NCBI GenBank assembly: GCA_947652115.1
Contig: OX393562.1
Location: forward strand, 11,436,646 to 11,500,645
Direction of reading: 5' to 3'
DNA from: Blastomussa wellsi
Taxonomy: Eukaryota > Cnidaria > Anthozoa > Scleractinia > Plerogyridae
Length of the DNA stretch: 64,000 nt
The notes under the pieces: model-generated
Databases searched by the model: none
Told to the model about the DNA's origin: nothing
The model's input: the letters and a program-made list of their open reading frames with translations, nothing else
Shown here: positions 47,835 through 62,600 of the stretch, piece by piece
How positions within the stretch are numbered: the first letter of the stretch is position 1
Layout: the number at the start of each line of letters is the position of its first letter
Program-made: the position numbers and the translations under genes

Positions 47835-50800
47835 GAACACGAAAGCTGTATGTTTACACAAAATTGAACACAAAGTCAGCTTCTGGTCCATCTGGAATTG
47901 TTTGATCTCAACAAAGTCTGACCAATTAGGGCATAAACCTTCAGATTTAAAAAGCATTGTCGCTTGCATTGCTGGGGATTTCGGAGTACAACTTGTAGCA
48001 TAATGCATGAGATGCCAGAAGGGAACAAATTCCAAACGGCATGAATGTGACCCGTATATTGTTTTCTGAAAAGCACCTGAACTGCCTGGCAGACTCTAAA
48101 AACATTAAAATTGGTTTATTCACTGCACTTGTTATGAATTTAATTAGATTACTATGAAGTTTCCGATTTTTATTTTATTTCTGTTTTACACTATGCTGGC
48201 GACCTCTTTGTTTGTCGAGCACAGGACAATATCTGCAACAGAAAACAGCATGGCTGAGCACTGTGGCTAAAAATGTTGGACTGATGATCAATGCAAGTAA
48301 GAACAAAGTTATGATGTGAAAGAAGGAATAAACAAGGCAAGGCATGAATTTGCCTCACTCAGGCTTACCTGGAACACTATTAAAATCTCTCAGAAAACCA
48401 GGGTAAGGATTTTAAATTCAATGCCAAGGCTGTGTTGTCATACGTTTCAGAATGTTGAAAAACAACATGGAGATTTCCAGGAAGATCAGGGTGTTTATCC
48501 ATAAATGCCTCTGATTTATCTTGCGCATAAGATGGTGAAAGAATGTCTGAAATGCTGAAGTTAGGGATATCTTTGAACAGGATGACATGGCTGAATTGAC
48601 CATGTTGAAATAGTGTTGGGTTGAGCAAAAGTCACTTTATTTTGACAATTTTACAAGATCTGTTTCTTCACTAACAATTAAAATTAAATTTGAACAGTTG
48701 TCCAGGGTTCGTACAGGTCATGAAAAACCTGGAAAGTCTTGGAATTTTAGAATTTCATTTTCCAGGTCTGAAAAGTCATGGAATTAAAGTGTGGGTCATG
48801 GAAAATGATGTTTATTAAAAGAGTACATAATCAATTAGGCTTTTTCATGTAGAAATTGTCAAAAAAAATACCCAAAATGAAGATGGTTTCCAAGAAAATG
48901 CTCAAATTTAAGTTATGCAAAACTTGGATAGGTCATGGAAAAGGTCACGGAAATTTTCAAAAGCTCAAAAGAGTGTTAACCCTGTTGTCAGCTATTAGTT
49001 CAACCCCATCATGACCCTCTCTACTCAAGTACCAGATATGCAACTTTGATTTCAACGTGTTACTGTTAATATTCACAGTATGACAAACATCGTGACAATA
49101 CTGATTGCAGGGATTTGTACTTATTTGCAGAACGAGGTGCAGATTCCAAATAATCAGCTCCACAGCAGGTAAGAGGCAGGCCATAGGCAAGCAAGATGAA
49201 GTTAGTTAGTTGAACATGTTTTAATTTCCAAACTATCAGTGTTGGAAATGTGATAGTAGTGTCAAAGGATGCTTTTTCAGTGTGATACTTTTACATAGAG
49301 CAAGGACCCTCTAACTATGAACATTTCACTTTTATTAATACCAATTTTTTTCTCTGTCTAATGAGATCTCTCTATCCAGACAAAAGGATTAGCAATTTTA
49401 ACATGTAAGAAACACTAATCCTTTATATGAGAAGCACTTATTGGATAGTTAACCCTGGGCTTGTCACCTTGTGGTGGTGGTGTGGAGCCTGTACGTGCAA
49501 TGACCTGGAGTGCTATGCCGGTTGGGACCAAGTCCCTGGTGGGTTCAACCATACTGGTTTGGTTGATGGATAGAGACCAGACAAAGGATAGCCAGTGGTC
49601 CTCAGGGGTGGGGGTTGGACATTCGGCTAATTTTCAAAATATCAGTGTTGGAAATGTGATAGTAGTGTCAAAGGATGCTTTTTCAGTGTGATACTTTTAC
49701 ATAGAGCAAGGACCCTCTAACTATGAACATTTCACTTTTATTAATACCAATTTTTTCTCTGTCTAATGAGATCTCTCTATCCAGACAAAAGGATTAGCAA
49801 TTTTAACATGTAAGAAACACTAATCCTTTATATGAGAAGCACTTATTGGATAGTTAACCCTGGGCTTGTCACCTTGTGGTGGTGGTGTGGAGCCTGTACG
49901 TGGAATGACCTGGAGTGCTATGCCGGTTGGGACCAAGTCCCTGGTGGGTTCAACCATACTGGTTTGGTTGATGGATAGAGAGCAGACAAAGGATAGCCAG
50001 TGGTCCTCAGGGGTGGGGGTTGGACATTCGGCTAATCACTTGACCCCATAAAAATATTATTGAAGAAACCGTAAAGAAAAGGGGCCTTCTTCGCCACTTT
50101 GGCTCAAGGAGCCAGGCAACAAGCAAATCGTTAGATAATAATAAAAAAATGTACAGAAAATTAGGTTCCCATTTTTCGAGTGTCCCAACGGTGTAACAAA
50201 CAGTATAATAAAGATCATGGCAATACATTATGCTAATTATTATCAATATATGCGGCCAAATTGAAATCCGGCCTTGTGAAAACATGTCCTAAGCGGGCTG
50301 CAAATGACTCCAGGTGGGCCGCTTTTGCATTTTGTCCCTCGAGCTGATTGGTTCACACTCCATTATCCAGTGAATTTCAACCAATGAGATTACGTTTAGA
50401 CCTTTTCCTGCTGGAAAACCATAGAGGTGTGTACAACCGAACAGCAAGCTTTGAAGTTCAGTTTCACCCTAAACTAATAGTTTTCACAGAGAATGATATG
50501 TCTATTTGATGGGAATAAATGCAGAGAAAAAATTCGGATTTAGACTTCAGTCTATTTGATGGGAAAAATGCAGACAAAAAATCTGGATTTGGGCTTAAAG
50601 ATAGGCTAAATAGAAGCAAAAGCACAATTCAGGAGAAAGAAAGAGAGCAAGTTCTTGTCGTCTTTACCAGAAGCGAAACATCATTCACTTGATTCCTACG
50701 GTCGAGGAAAATTAGCTAGGCTGAGGTACTGCAGGAATTTACACCAAAGATTGACTGGAAAATGTAATTTTCTTAAATATTACGATTTTCCATTGGTTCT

Positions 50801-51579
50801 TAACTCATTGTCGCTAATTTTCAGACACATTTTCTCTATATCTGTCTGCAACAACACAATGGTCCAGCTGGCACAGTTAATCTTATAACATTTTCAGCAC
50901 GATGTGTGTTATTTTTTGTATTCTTGAAAACGTTATTAAATTTGGTAGTTATCAGGATGTTATTTGACCTTGTGTATTGATAATAATGATAATAAAATGG
51001 CTTTTATCTGGAATATTATTTCTTTTCAGCCTTTACGCAGGTTTAAATCAACCATATTCCCTCAAAAAGTCATTTTATTCCCTTATTAATGGGATTTGTA
51101 CTTGTTTGTAAGAAGAGGTGCAGATTCTAAATGAGCAGCCTTTATCATCCATGGCAACCAAGCATCAGGTGATATTGATGAATTTTATAAATTACAGTTA
51201 CATATCAGTGAAGGAACCAGAAAATCTGTACAGTGTTATCAAAGAACACACTTCACTGTACAGTGGTCCTGATCTGATATATGTGGTGAGAAACATTGAA
51301 AAACAATTCAAAGAATAGTAATCTTCTCTACATCTTAATTTTGTGGACTTTGAGAAGCCTTTGATAGTATCCATCGTGGCACTTTGTGGAGTTCTAAGCA
51401 CCTTATGGTATCCCAAGCAAAATCAATCAAATAACGCAAGCCTTGTGTACGAATCCCACATGGGCATCCTACATGTGGGAGATCTAACACCCATGGAAAA
51501 CTATTTGGATTTGGAGGTCTGCGAGGTCATTGAAAGAACTGAAAAAGAAACTCCACCAGCACTGCGTGAACTGAACATT
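47835..51579 (+). repeat. Array long unit 11 (405-bp internal duplication)
   Basis: 3,745 bp mosaic: the left third equals unit 10 (offset 3,336), and the remainder equals unit 8 (offset 10,421), including its 405-bp duplication at 49,224-50,034. Confidence 0.95.
49224..50034 (+). repeat. 405-bp tandem duplication in unit 11
   Basis: Same join and variants as in unit 8, 10,421 bp away, so one duplication event was copied rather than repeated. Confidence 0.9.
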
Positions 51580-54500
51580 GAACACGAAAGCTGTATGTTT
51601 ACACAAACTTGAATACAAAGTCAGCTTCTGGTCCGTATGGAATTGTTTGATCCCAACAAAGTCTGACCAATTAGGGCATAAACCTTCAGATGTTATAAGC
51701 ATTGTCGCTTGCATTGCTGGGGATTTCGGATTACAACTTGTAGCATAATGCATGAGATGCCAGAAGGGAACAAATTCCAAACGGCATGAATGTGACCCGT
51801 ATATTGTTTTCTGAAAAGCACCTGAACTGCCTGGCAGACTCTAATAAAAACATTAAAATTGGTTTATTCACTGCACTTGTTATGAATTTAATTAGATTAC
51901 TATGAAGTTTCTGATTTTTATTTTATTTCTGTTTTACACTATGCTGGTGATCTCTTTTGTTTGTTGAGCACAGGACAATATCTGCAACAGAAAACAGCAT
52001 GGCTGAGCACTGTGGCTAAAAATGTTGGACTGATGATCAATGCAAGTAAGAACAGAGTTATGATGTGAAAGAAGGAATAAACAAGGCAAGGCATGAATTT
52101 GCCTCACTCAGGCTTACCTGGAACACTATTAAAATCTCTCAGAAAACCAGGGTAAGGATTTTAAATTCAATGCCAAGGCTGTGTTTTCATACGTTTCAGA
52201 ATGTTGAAAAACAACATGGAGATTTCCAGGAAGATCAGGGTGTTTATCCATAAATGCCTCTGATTTATCTTGCGCATAAGATGGTGAAAGAATGTCTGAA
52301 ATGCTGAAGTTAGGGATATCTTTGAACAGGATGACATGGCTGAATTGACCATGTTGAAATAGTGTTGGGTTGAGCAAAAGTCACTTTATTTTGACAATTT
52401 TACAAGATCTGTTTCTTCACTAACAATTAAAATTAAATTTGAACAGTTGTCCAGGGTTCGTACAGGTCATGAAAAACCTGGAAAGTCTTGGAATTTTAGA
52501 ATTTCATTTTCCAGGCCTGAAAAGTCATGGAATTAAAGTGTGGGTCATGGAAAATGATGTTTATTAAAAGAGTACATACTCAATTAGGCTTTTTCATGTA
52601 GAAATTGTCAAAAAAAATACCCAAAATGAAGATGGTTTCCAAGAAAATGCTCAAATTTAAGTTATGCAAAACTTGGATAGGTCATGGAAAAGGTCACGGA
52701 AATTTTCAAAAGCTCAAAAGAGTGTTAACCCTGTTGTCAGCTATTAGTTCAACCCCATCATGACCCTCTCTACTCAAGTACCAGATATGCAACTTTGATT
52801 TCAACGTGTTACTGTTAATATTCACAGTATGACAAACATCGTGACAATACTGATTGCAGGGATTTGTACTTATTTGCAGAACGAGGTGCAGATTCCAAAT
52901 AATCAGCTCCACAGCAGGTAAGAGGCAGGCCATAGGCAAGCAAGATGAAGTTAGTTAGTTGAACATGTTTTAATTTTCAAACTATCAGTGTTGGAAATGT
53001 GATAGTAGTGTCAAAGGATGCTTTTTCAGTGTGATACTTTTACATAGAGCAAGGACCCTCTAACTATGAACATTTCACTTTTATTAATACCAATTTTTTT
53101 CTCTGTCTAATGAGATCTCTCTATCCAGACAAAAGGATTAGCAATTTTAACATGTAAGAAACACTAATCCTTTATATGAGAAGCACTTATTGGATAGTTA
53201 ACCCTGGGCTTGTCACCTTGTGGTGGTGGTGTGGAGCCTGTACGTGCAATGACCTGGAGTGCTATGCCGGTTGGGACCAAGTCCCTGGTGGGTTCAACCA
53301 TACTGGTTTGGTTGATGGATAGAGACCAGACAAAGGATAGCCAGTGGTCCTCAGGGGTGGGGGTTGGACATTCGGCTAATCACTTGACCCCATAAAAATA
53401 TTATTGAAGAAACCGTAAAGAAAAGGGGCCTTCTTCGCCACTTTGGCTCAAGGAGCCAGGCAACAAGCAAATCGTTAGATAATAATAAAAAAATGTACAG
53501 AAAATTAGGTTCCCATTTTTCGAGTGTCCCAACGGTGTAACAAACAGTATAATAAACATCATGCCAATACATTATACTAATTATTATCAATATATGCGGC
53601 CAAATTGAAATCCGGCCTTGTGAAAACATGTCCTAAGCGGGCTGCAAATGACTCCAGGTGGGCAGCTTTTGCATTTTGTCCCTCGATCTGATTGGTTCAC
53701 ACTCCATTATCCAGTGAATTTCAACCAATGAGATTACGTTTAGACCTTTTCCTGCTGGAAAACCATAGAGGTGTGTACAACCGAACAGCAAGCTTTGAAG
53801 TTCAGTTTCACCCTAAACTAATAGTTTTCACAGAGAATGATATGTCTATTTGATGGGAACAAATGCAGAGAAAAAATTCGGATTTAGACTTCAGTCTATT
53901 TGATGGGAAAAATGGAGACAAAAAATCTGGATTTGGGCTTAAAGATAGGCTAAATAGAAGCAAAAGCACAATTCAGGAGAAAGAAAGAGAGCAAGTTCTT
54001 GTCGTCTTTACCAGAAGCGCAACATCATTCACTTGATTCCTACGGTCGAGGAAAATTAGCTAGGCTGAGGTACTGCAGGAATTTACACCAAAGATTGACT
54101 GGAAAATGTAATTTTCTTAAATATTTCGATTTTCCATTGGTTCTTAACTCATTGTCGGTAATTTTCAGACACATTGTCTCTATATCTGCAACAACACAAT
54201 GGTCCAGCTTGCACAGTTAATCTTATAACATTTTCAGCGCGATGTGTGTTATTTTTTGTATTCTTGAAAACGTTATTAAATTTGGTAGTTATCAGGATGT
54301 TATTTGACCTTTTGTATTGATAATAATGATAATAAAATGGCTTTTATCTGGAATATTATTTCTTTTCAGCCTTTACGCGGGTTTAAATCAACCATATTCC
54401 CTCAAAAAGTCATTTTATTCCCTTATTAATGGGATTTGTACTTGTTTGTAAGAAGAGGTGCAGATTCTAAATGAGCAGCCTTTATCATCCATGGCAACCA

Positions 54501-54919
54501 AGCATCAGGTGATATTGATGAATTTTATAAATTACAGTTACATATCAGAGAAGGAACCAGAAAATCTGTACAGTGTTATCAAAGAACACACTTCACTGTA
54601 CAGTGGTCCTGATCTGATATATGTGGTGAGAAACATTGAAAAACAATTCAAAGAATAGTAATCTTCTCTACATCTTAATTTTGTGGACTTTGAGAAGCCT
54701 TTGATAGTATCCATCGTGGCACTTTGTGGAGTTCTAAGCACCTTATGGTATCCCAAGCAAAATCAATCAAATAACGCAAGCCTTGTGTACGAATCCCACA
54801 TGGGCATCCTACATGTGGGAGATCTAACACCCATGGAAAACTATTTGGATTTGGAGGTATGCGAGGTCATTGAAAGAACTGAAAAAGAAACTCCACCAGC
54901 ACTGCGTGAACTGAACATT
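51580..54919 (+). repeat. Array unit 12
   Basis: 3,340 bp. It repeats unit 9 at an offset of 10,421 bp with no difference noticed by eye. Confidence 0.95.
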
Positions 54920-57900
54920 GAACACGAAAGCTGTATGTTTACACAAAATTGAACACAAAGTCAGCTTCTGGTCCATCTGGAATTGTTTGATCTCAACAAA
55001 GTCTGACCAATTAGGGCATAAACCTTCAGATTTAAAAAGCATTGTCGCTTGCATTGCTGGGGATTTCGGAGTACAACTTGTAGCATAATGCATGAGATGC
55101 CAGAAGGGAACAAATTCCAAACGGCATGAATGTGACCCGTATATTGTTTTCTGAAAAGCACCTGAACTGCCTGGCAGACTCTAAAAACATTAAAATTGGT
55201 TTATTCACTGCACTTGTTATGAATTTAATTAGATTACTATGAAGTTTCCGATTTTTATTTTATTTCTGTTTTACACTATGCTGGCGACCTCTTTTGTTTG
55301 TCGAGCACAGGACAGTATCTGCAACAGAAAACAGCATGGCTGAGCACTGTGGCTAAAAATGTTGGACTGATGATCAATGCAAGTAAGAACAAAGTTATGA
55401 TGTGAAAGAAGGAATAAACAAGGCAAGGCATGAATTTGCCTCACTCAGGCTTACCTGGAACACTATTAAAATCTCTCAGAAAACCAGGGTAAGGATTTTA
55501 AATTCAATGCCAAGGCTGTGTTGTCATACGTTTCAGAATGTTGAAAAACAACATGGAGATTTCCAGGAAGATCAGGGTGTTTATCCATAAATGCCTCTGA
55601 TTTATCTTGCGCATAAGATGGTGAAAGAATGTCTGAAATGCTGAAGTTAGGGATATCTTTGAACAGGATGACATGGCTGAATTGACCATGTTGAAATAGT
55701 GTTTGGTTTAGCAAAAGTCACTTTATTTTGACAATTTTACAAGATCTGTTTCTTCACTAACAATTAAAATTAAATTTGAACAGTTGTCCAGGGTTCGTAC
55801 AGGTCATGAAAAACCTGGAAAGTCTTGGAATTTTAGAATTTTATTTTCCAGGCCTGAAAAATCATGGAATTAAAGTGTGGGTCATGGAAAATTATGTTTA
55901 TTAATAAAAGAGTACATAATCAATTAGGCTTTTTCATGTAGAAATTGTCAAAAAAATACCCAAAATGAAGATGGTTTCCAAGAAAATGCTCAAACTTAAG
56001 TTATGCAAAACTTGGATAGGTTATGGAAAAGGTCACGGAAATTTTCAAAAGCTCAAAAGAGTGTTAACCCTGTTGTCAGCTCTTAGTTCAACCCTATCAT
56101 GACCCTCTCTACTCAAGTACCACATGTGCAACTTTGATTTCAACGTGTTACTGTTAATATTCACAGTATAACAAACATCGTGCCAATACTGATTGCAGGG
56201 ATTTGTACTTATTTGCAGAACTAGGTGCAGGTTCCAAATAATCAGCTCCACAGCAGGTAAGAGGCAGGCCATAGGCAAGCAAGATGAAGTTAGTTAGTTG
56301 AACATGTTTTAATTTTCTATATATCAGTGTTGGAAATGTGATAGTAGTGTCAAAGGATGCTTTTTCAGTGTGATACTTTTACATAGAGCAAGGACCCTCT
56401 AACTATGAACATTTCACTTTTATTAATACCAATTTTTTTCTCTGTCTAATGAGATCTCTCTATCCAGACAAAAGGATTAGCAATTTTAACATGTAAGAAA
56501 CACTAATCCTTTATATGAGAAGCACTTATTGGATAGTTAACCCTGGGCTTGTCACCTTGTGGTGGTGGTGTGGAGCCTGTACGTGCAATGACCTGGAGTG
56601 CTATGCCGGTTGGGACCAAGTCCCTGGTGGGTTCAACCATACTGGTTTGGTTGATGGGTAGAAACCAGACAAAGGATAGCCAGTGGTCCTCAGGGGTGGG
56701 GGTTGGACATTCGGCTAATCACTTGACCCCATAAAAATATTATTGAAGAAACCGTAAAGAAAAGGGGCCTTCTTCGCCACTTTGGTTCAAGGAGCCAGGC
56801 AACAAGCAAATCGTTAGATAATAATAAAAAAATGTACAGAAAATTAGGTTCCCATTTTTCGAGTGTCCGAATGGTGTAAGAAACAGTATAATAAAGATCA
56901 TGCCAATACATTATACTAATTATTATCAATATATTCGGCCAAATTGAAATCCGGCCTTGTGAAAACATGTCCTAAGCGGGCTGCAAATGACTCCAGGTGG
57001 GCCGCTTTTGCATTTTGTCCCTCGATCTGATTGGTTCACACTCCATTATCCAGTGAATTTCAACCAATGAGATTACGTTTAGACCTTTTCCTGCTGGAAA
57101 ACCATAGAGGTGTGTACAACCGAACAGCAAGCTTTGAAGTTCAGTTTCACCCTAAACTAATAGTTTTCACAGAGAATGATATGTCTATTTGATGGGAATA
57201 AATGCAGAGAAAAAATTCGGATTTAGACTTCAGTCTATTTGATGGGAAAAATGGAGACAAAAAAATCTGGATTTGGGCTTAAAGATAGGCTAAATAGAAG
57301 CAAAAGCACAATTCAGGAGAAAGAAAGAGAGCAAGTTCTTGTCGTCTTTACCAGAAGCGAAACATCATTCACTTGATTCCTACGGTCGAGGAAAATTAGC
57401 TAGGCTGAGGTACTGCAGGAATTTACACCAAAGATTGGCTGGAAAATGTAATTTTCTTAAATATTTCGATTTTCCATTGGTTCTTAACTCATTGTCGCTA
57501 ATTTTCAGACACATTGTCTCTATATCTGCAACAACACAATGGTCCAGCTTGTACAGTTAATCTTATAACATTTTCAGCGCGATGTGTGTTATTTTTTGTA
57601 TTCTTGAAAACGTTATTAAATTTGGTAGTTATCAGGATGTTATTTGACCTTGTGTATTGATAATAATGATAATAAAATGGCTTTTATCTGGAATATTATT
57701 TCTTTTCAGCCTTTACGCAGGTTTAAATCAACCATATTCCCTCAAAAAGTCACTTTATTCCCTTATTAATGGGATTTGTACTTGTTTGTAAGAAGAGGTG
57801 CAGATTCTAAATGAGCAGCCTTTATCATCCATGGCAACCAAGCATCAGGTGATATTGATGAATTTTTTAAATTACAGTTACATATCAGTGAAGGAACCAG

Positions 57901-58221
57901 AAAATCTGTACAGTGTTATCAAAGAACACACTTCACTGTACAGTGGTCCTGATCTGATATATGTGGTGAGAAACATTGAAAACAATTCAAAGAATAGTAA
58001 TCTTCTCTACATCTTAATTTTGTGGACTTTGAGAAGCCTTTGATAGTATCCATCGTGGCACTTTGTGGAGTTCTAAGCACCTTATGGTATCCCAAGCAAA
58101 ATCAATCAAATAACGCAAGCCTTGTGTACGAATCCCACATGGGCATCCTACATGTGGGAGATCTAACACCCATGGAAAACTATTTGGATTTGGAGGTATG
58201 CGAGGTCATTGAAAGAACTGA
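54920..58221 (+). repeat. Array unit 13
   Basis: The left ~370 bp equals units 10 and 11. It changes near 55,290 (CTTTTGTTTG, then GGACAGTATCTGC) to a variant shared with unit 15. Private changes include TTGATGGGTAGAAACC near 56,650 and AAAGATTGGCTGG near 57,432. It ends in the short-unit junction. Confidence 0.95.
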
Positions 58222-59660
58222 TAATAAAAAAAAATTTACAGAAAATTAGGTTCCCATTTTTCGAGTGTCCCAACGGTGTAAGAAACAGTATAATAAAGAT
58301 CATGCCAATACATTATACTAATTATTATCAATATATGCGGCCAAATTGAAATCCGGCCTTGTGAAAACATGTCCTAAGCGGGCTGCAAATGACTCCAGGT
58401 GGGTCGCTTTTGCATTTTGTACCTCGAGCTGATTGGTTCACACTCCATTATCCAGTGAATTTCAACCAATGAGATTACGTTTAGACCTTTTCCTGCTGGA
58501 AAACCATAGAGCTGTGTACAACCGAACAGCAAGCTTTGAAGTTCAGTTTCACCCTAAACTAATAGTTTTCACAGAGAATGATATGTCTATTTGATGGGAA
58601 TAAATGCAGAGAAAAAATTCGGATTTAGACTTCAGTCTATTTGATGGGAAAAATGCAGACAAAAAAGTCTGGATTTGGGCTTAAAGATAGGCTAAATAGA
58701 AGCAAAAGCACAATTCAGGAGAAAGAAAGAGAGCAAGTTCTTGTCGTCTTTACCAGAAGCGAAACATCATTCACTTGATTCCTACGGTCGAGGAAAATTA
58801 GCTAGGCTGAGGTACTGCAGGAATTTACACCAAAGATTGACTGGAAAATGTAATTTTCTTAAATATTACGATTTTCCATTGGTTCTTAACTCATTGTCGC
58901 TAATTTTCAGACACATTGTCTCTATATCTGCAACAACACAATGGTCCAGCTGGCACAGTTAATCTTATGACATTTTCAGCGCGATGTGTGTTATTTTTTG
59001 TATTCTTGAAAACGTTATTAAATTTGGTAGTTATCAGGATGTTATTTGACCTTGTGTATTGATAATAATGATAATAAAATGGCTTTTATCTGGAATATTA
59101 TTTCTTTTCAGCCTTTACGCAGGTTTAAATCAACCATATTCCCTCAAAAAGTCACTTTATTCCCTTATTAATGGGATTTGTACTTGTTTGTAAGAAGAGG
59201 TGCAGATTCTAAATGAGCAGCCTTTATCATCCATGGCAACCAAGCATCAGGTGATATTGATGAATTTTTTAAATTACAGTTACATATCAGTGAAGGAACC
59301 AGAAAATCTGTACAGTGTTATCAAAGAACACACTTCACTGTACAGTGGTCCTGATCTGATATATGTGGTGAGAAACATTGAAAACAATTCAAAGAATAGT
59401 AATCTTCTCTACATCTTAATTTTGTGGACTTTGAGAAGCCTTTGATAGTATCCATCGTGGCACTTTGTGGAGTTCTAAGCACCTTATGGTATCCCAAGCA
59501 AAATCAATCAAATAACGCAAGCCTTGTGTACGAATCCCACATGGGCATCCTACATGTGGGAGATCTAACACCCATGGAAAACTATTTGGATTTGGAGGTA
59601 TGCGAGGTCATTGAAAGAACTGAAAAAGAAACTCCACCAGCACTGCGTGAACTGAACATT
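58222..59660 (+). repeat. Array short unit S2 (same deletion as S1)
   Basis: Same GAACTGA|TAATAA junction as S1 and the same linked variants (TTTACAG, TTTTGTACCTCGAG, AGAGCTGTG), 42.7 kb from S1. One A is missing in GAAAACAATTC near 59,380, which keeps the RT-upstream frame open. Confidence 0.95.
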
Positions 59661-62600
59661 GAACACGAAAGCTGTATGTTTACACAAACTTGAATACAAA
59701 GTCAGCTTCTGGTCCGTCTGGAATTGTTTGATCCCAACAAAGACTGACCAATTAGGGCATAAACCTTCAGATTTCAAAAGCATTGTCGCTTGCATTGGTG
59801 GGGATTTCGGAGTACAACTTGTAGCATAATGCATGAGATGCCAGAAGGGAACAAATTCCAAACGGCATGAATGTGACCCGTATATTGGTTTCTGAAAAGC
59901 AGCTGAACTGCCTGGCAGACTCTAAAAACATTAAAATTGGTTTATTCACTGCACTTGTTATGAATTTAATTAGATTACTATGAAGTTTCCGATTTTTATT
60001 TTATTTCTGTTTTACACTATGCTGGCGACCTCTTTTGTTTGTCGAGCACAGGACAATATCTGCAACAGAAAACAGCATGGCTGAGCACTGTGGCTAAAAA
60101 TGTTGGAGTGATGATCAATGCAAGTAAGAACAAAGTTATGATGTGAAAGAAGGAATAAACAAGGCAAGGCATGAATTTGCCTCACTCAGGCTTACCTGGA
60201 ACACTATTAAAATCTCTCAGAAAACCAGGGTAAGGATTTTAAATTCAATGCCAAGGCTGTGTTGTCATACGTTTCAGAATGTTGAAAAACAACATGGAGA
60301 TTTCCAGGAAGATCAGGGTGTTTATCCATAAATGCCTCTGATTTATCTTGCGCATAAGATGGTGAAAGAATGTCTGAAATGGTGAAGTTAGGGATATCTT
60401 TGAACAGGATGACAATGCTGAATTGACCATGTTGAAATACTGTTGGGTTTAGCAAAAGTCACTTTATTTTGACAATTTTACAAGATCTGTTTCTTCACTA
60501 ACAATTAAAATTAAATTTGAACAGTTGTCCAGGGTTCGTACAGGTCATGAAAAACCTGGAAAGTCTTGGAATTTTAGAATTTTATTTTCCAGGCCTGAAA
60601 AGTCATGGAATTAAAGTGTGGGTCATGGAAAATTATGTTTATTAATAAAAGAGTACATAATCAATTAGGCTTTTTCATGTAGAAATTGTCAAAAAAATAC
60701 CCAAAATGAAGATGGTTTCCAAGAAAATGCTCAAACTTAAGTTATGCAAAACTTGGGTAGGTTATGGAAAAGGTCACGGAAATTTTCAAAAGCTCAAAAG
60801 AGTGTTAACCCTGTTGTCAGCTCTTAGTTCAACCCTATCATGACCCTCTCTACTCAAGTACCACATTTGCAACTTTGATTTCAACGTGTTACTGTTAATA
60901 TTCACAGTATAACAAACATCGTGCCAATACTGATTGCAGGGATTTGTACTTATTTGCAGAACTAGGTGCAGGTTCCAAATAATCAGCTCCACAGCAGGTA
61001 AGAGGCAGGCCATAGGCAAGCAAGATGAAGTTAGTTAGTTGAACATGTTTTAATTTTCTATATATCAGTGTTGGAAATGTGATAGTAGTGTCAAAGGATG
61101 CTTTTTCAGTGTGATACTTTTACATACAGCAAGGACCCTCTAACTATGAACATTTCACTTTTATTAATACCAATTTTTTTCTCTGTCTAATGAGATCTCT
61201 CTATCCAGACAAAAGGATTAGCAATTTTAACATGTAAGAAACACTAATCCTTTATATGAGAAGCACTTATTGGATAGTTAACCCTGGGCTTGTCACCTTG
61301 TGGTGGTGGTGTGGAGCCTGTACGTGCAATGACCTGGAGTGCTATGCCGGTTGGGACCAAGTCCCTGGTGGGTTCAACCATACTGGTTTGGTTGATGGAT
61401 AGAGACCAGACAAAGGATAGCCAGTGGTCCTCAGGGGTGGGGGTTGGACATTTGGCTAATCACTTGACCCCATAAAAATATTATTGAAGAAACCGTAAAG
61501 AAAAGGGGCCTTCTTCGCCACTTTGGTTCAAGGAGCCAGGCAACAAGCAAATCGTTAGATAATAATAAAAAAATGTACAGAAAATTAGGTTCCCATTTTT
61601 CGAGTGTCCCAACGGTGTAAGAAACAGTATAATAAAGATCATGCCAATACATTATACTAATTATTATCAATATATGCGGCCAAATTGAAATCCGGCCTTG
61701 TGAAAACATGTCCTAAGCGGGCTTCAAATGACTCGAGGTGGGCCGCTTTTGGATTTTGTCCCTCGATCTGATTGGTTCACACTCCATTATCCAGTGAATT
61801 TCAACCAATGAGATTACGTTTAGACCTTTTCCTGCTGGAAAACCATAGAGGTGTGTACAACCGAACAGCAAGCTTTGAAGTTCAGTTTTACCCTAAACTA
61901 ATAGTTTTCACAGAGAATGATATGTCTATTTGATGGGAATAAATGTAGAGAAAAAATTCGGATTTAGTCTTCAGTCTATTTGATGGGAAAAATGCAGACA
62001 AAAAAGTCTGGATTTGGGCTTAAAGATAGGCTAAATAGAAGCAAAAGCACAATTCAGGAGAAAGAAAGAGAGCAAGTTCTTGTCGTCTTTACCAGAAGCG
62101 AAACATCATTCACTTGATTCCTACGGTCGAGGAAAATTAGCTAGGCTGAGGTACTGCAGGAATTTACACCAAAGATTGACTGGAAAATGTAATTTTCTTA
62201 AATATTACGATTTTCCATTGGTTCTTAACTCATTGTCGCTAATTTTCAGACACATTGTCTCTATATCTGCAACAACACAATGGTCCAGCTGGCACAGTTA
62301 ATCTTATAACATTTTTAGCGCGATGTGTGTTATTTTTTGTATTCTTGAAAACGTTATTAAATTTGGTAGTTATCAGGATGTTAATTGACCTTGTGTATTG
62401 ATAATAATGATAATAAAATGGCTTTTATCTGGAATATTATTTCTTTTCAGCCTTTACGCAGGTTTAAATCAACCATATTCCCTCAAAAAGTCACTTTATT
62501 CCCTTATTAATGGGATTTGTACTTGTTTGTAAGAAGAGGTGCAGATTCTAAATGAGCAGCCTTTATCATCCATGGCAACCAAGCATCAGGTGATATTGAT

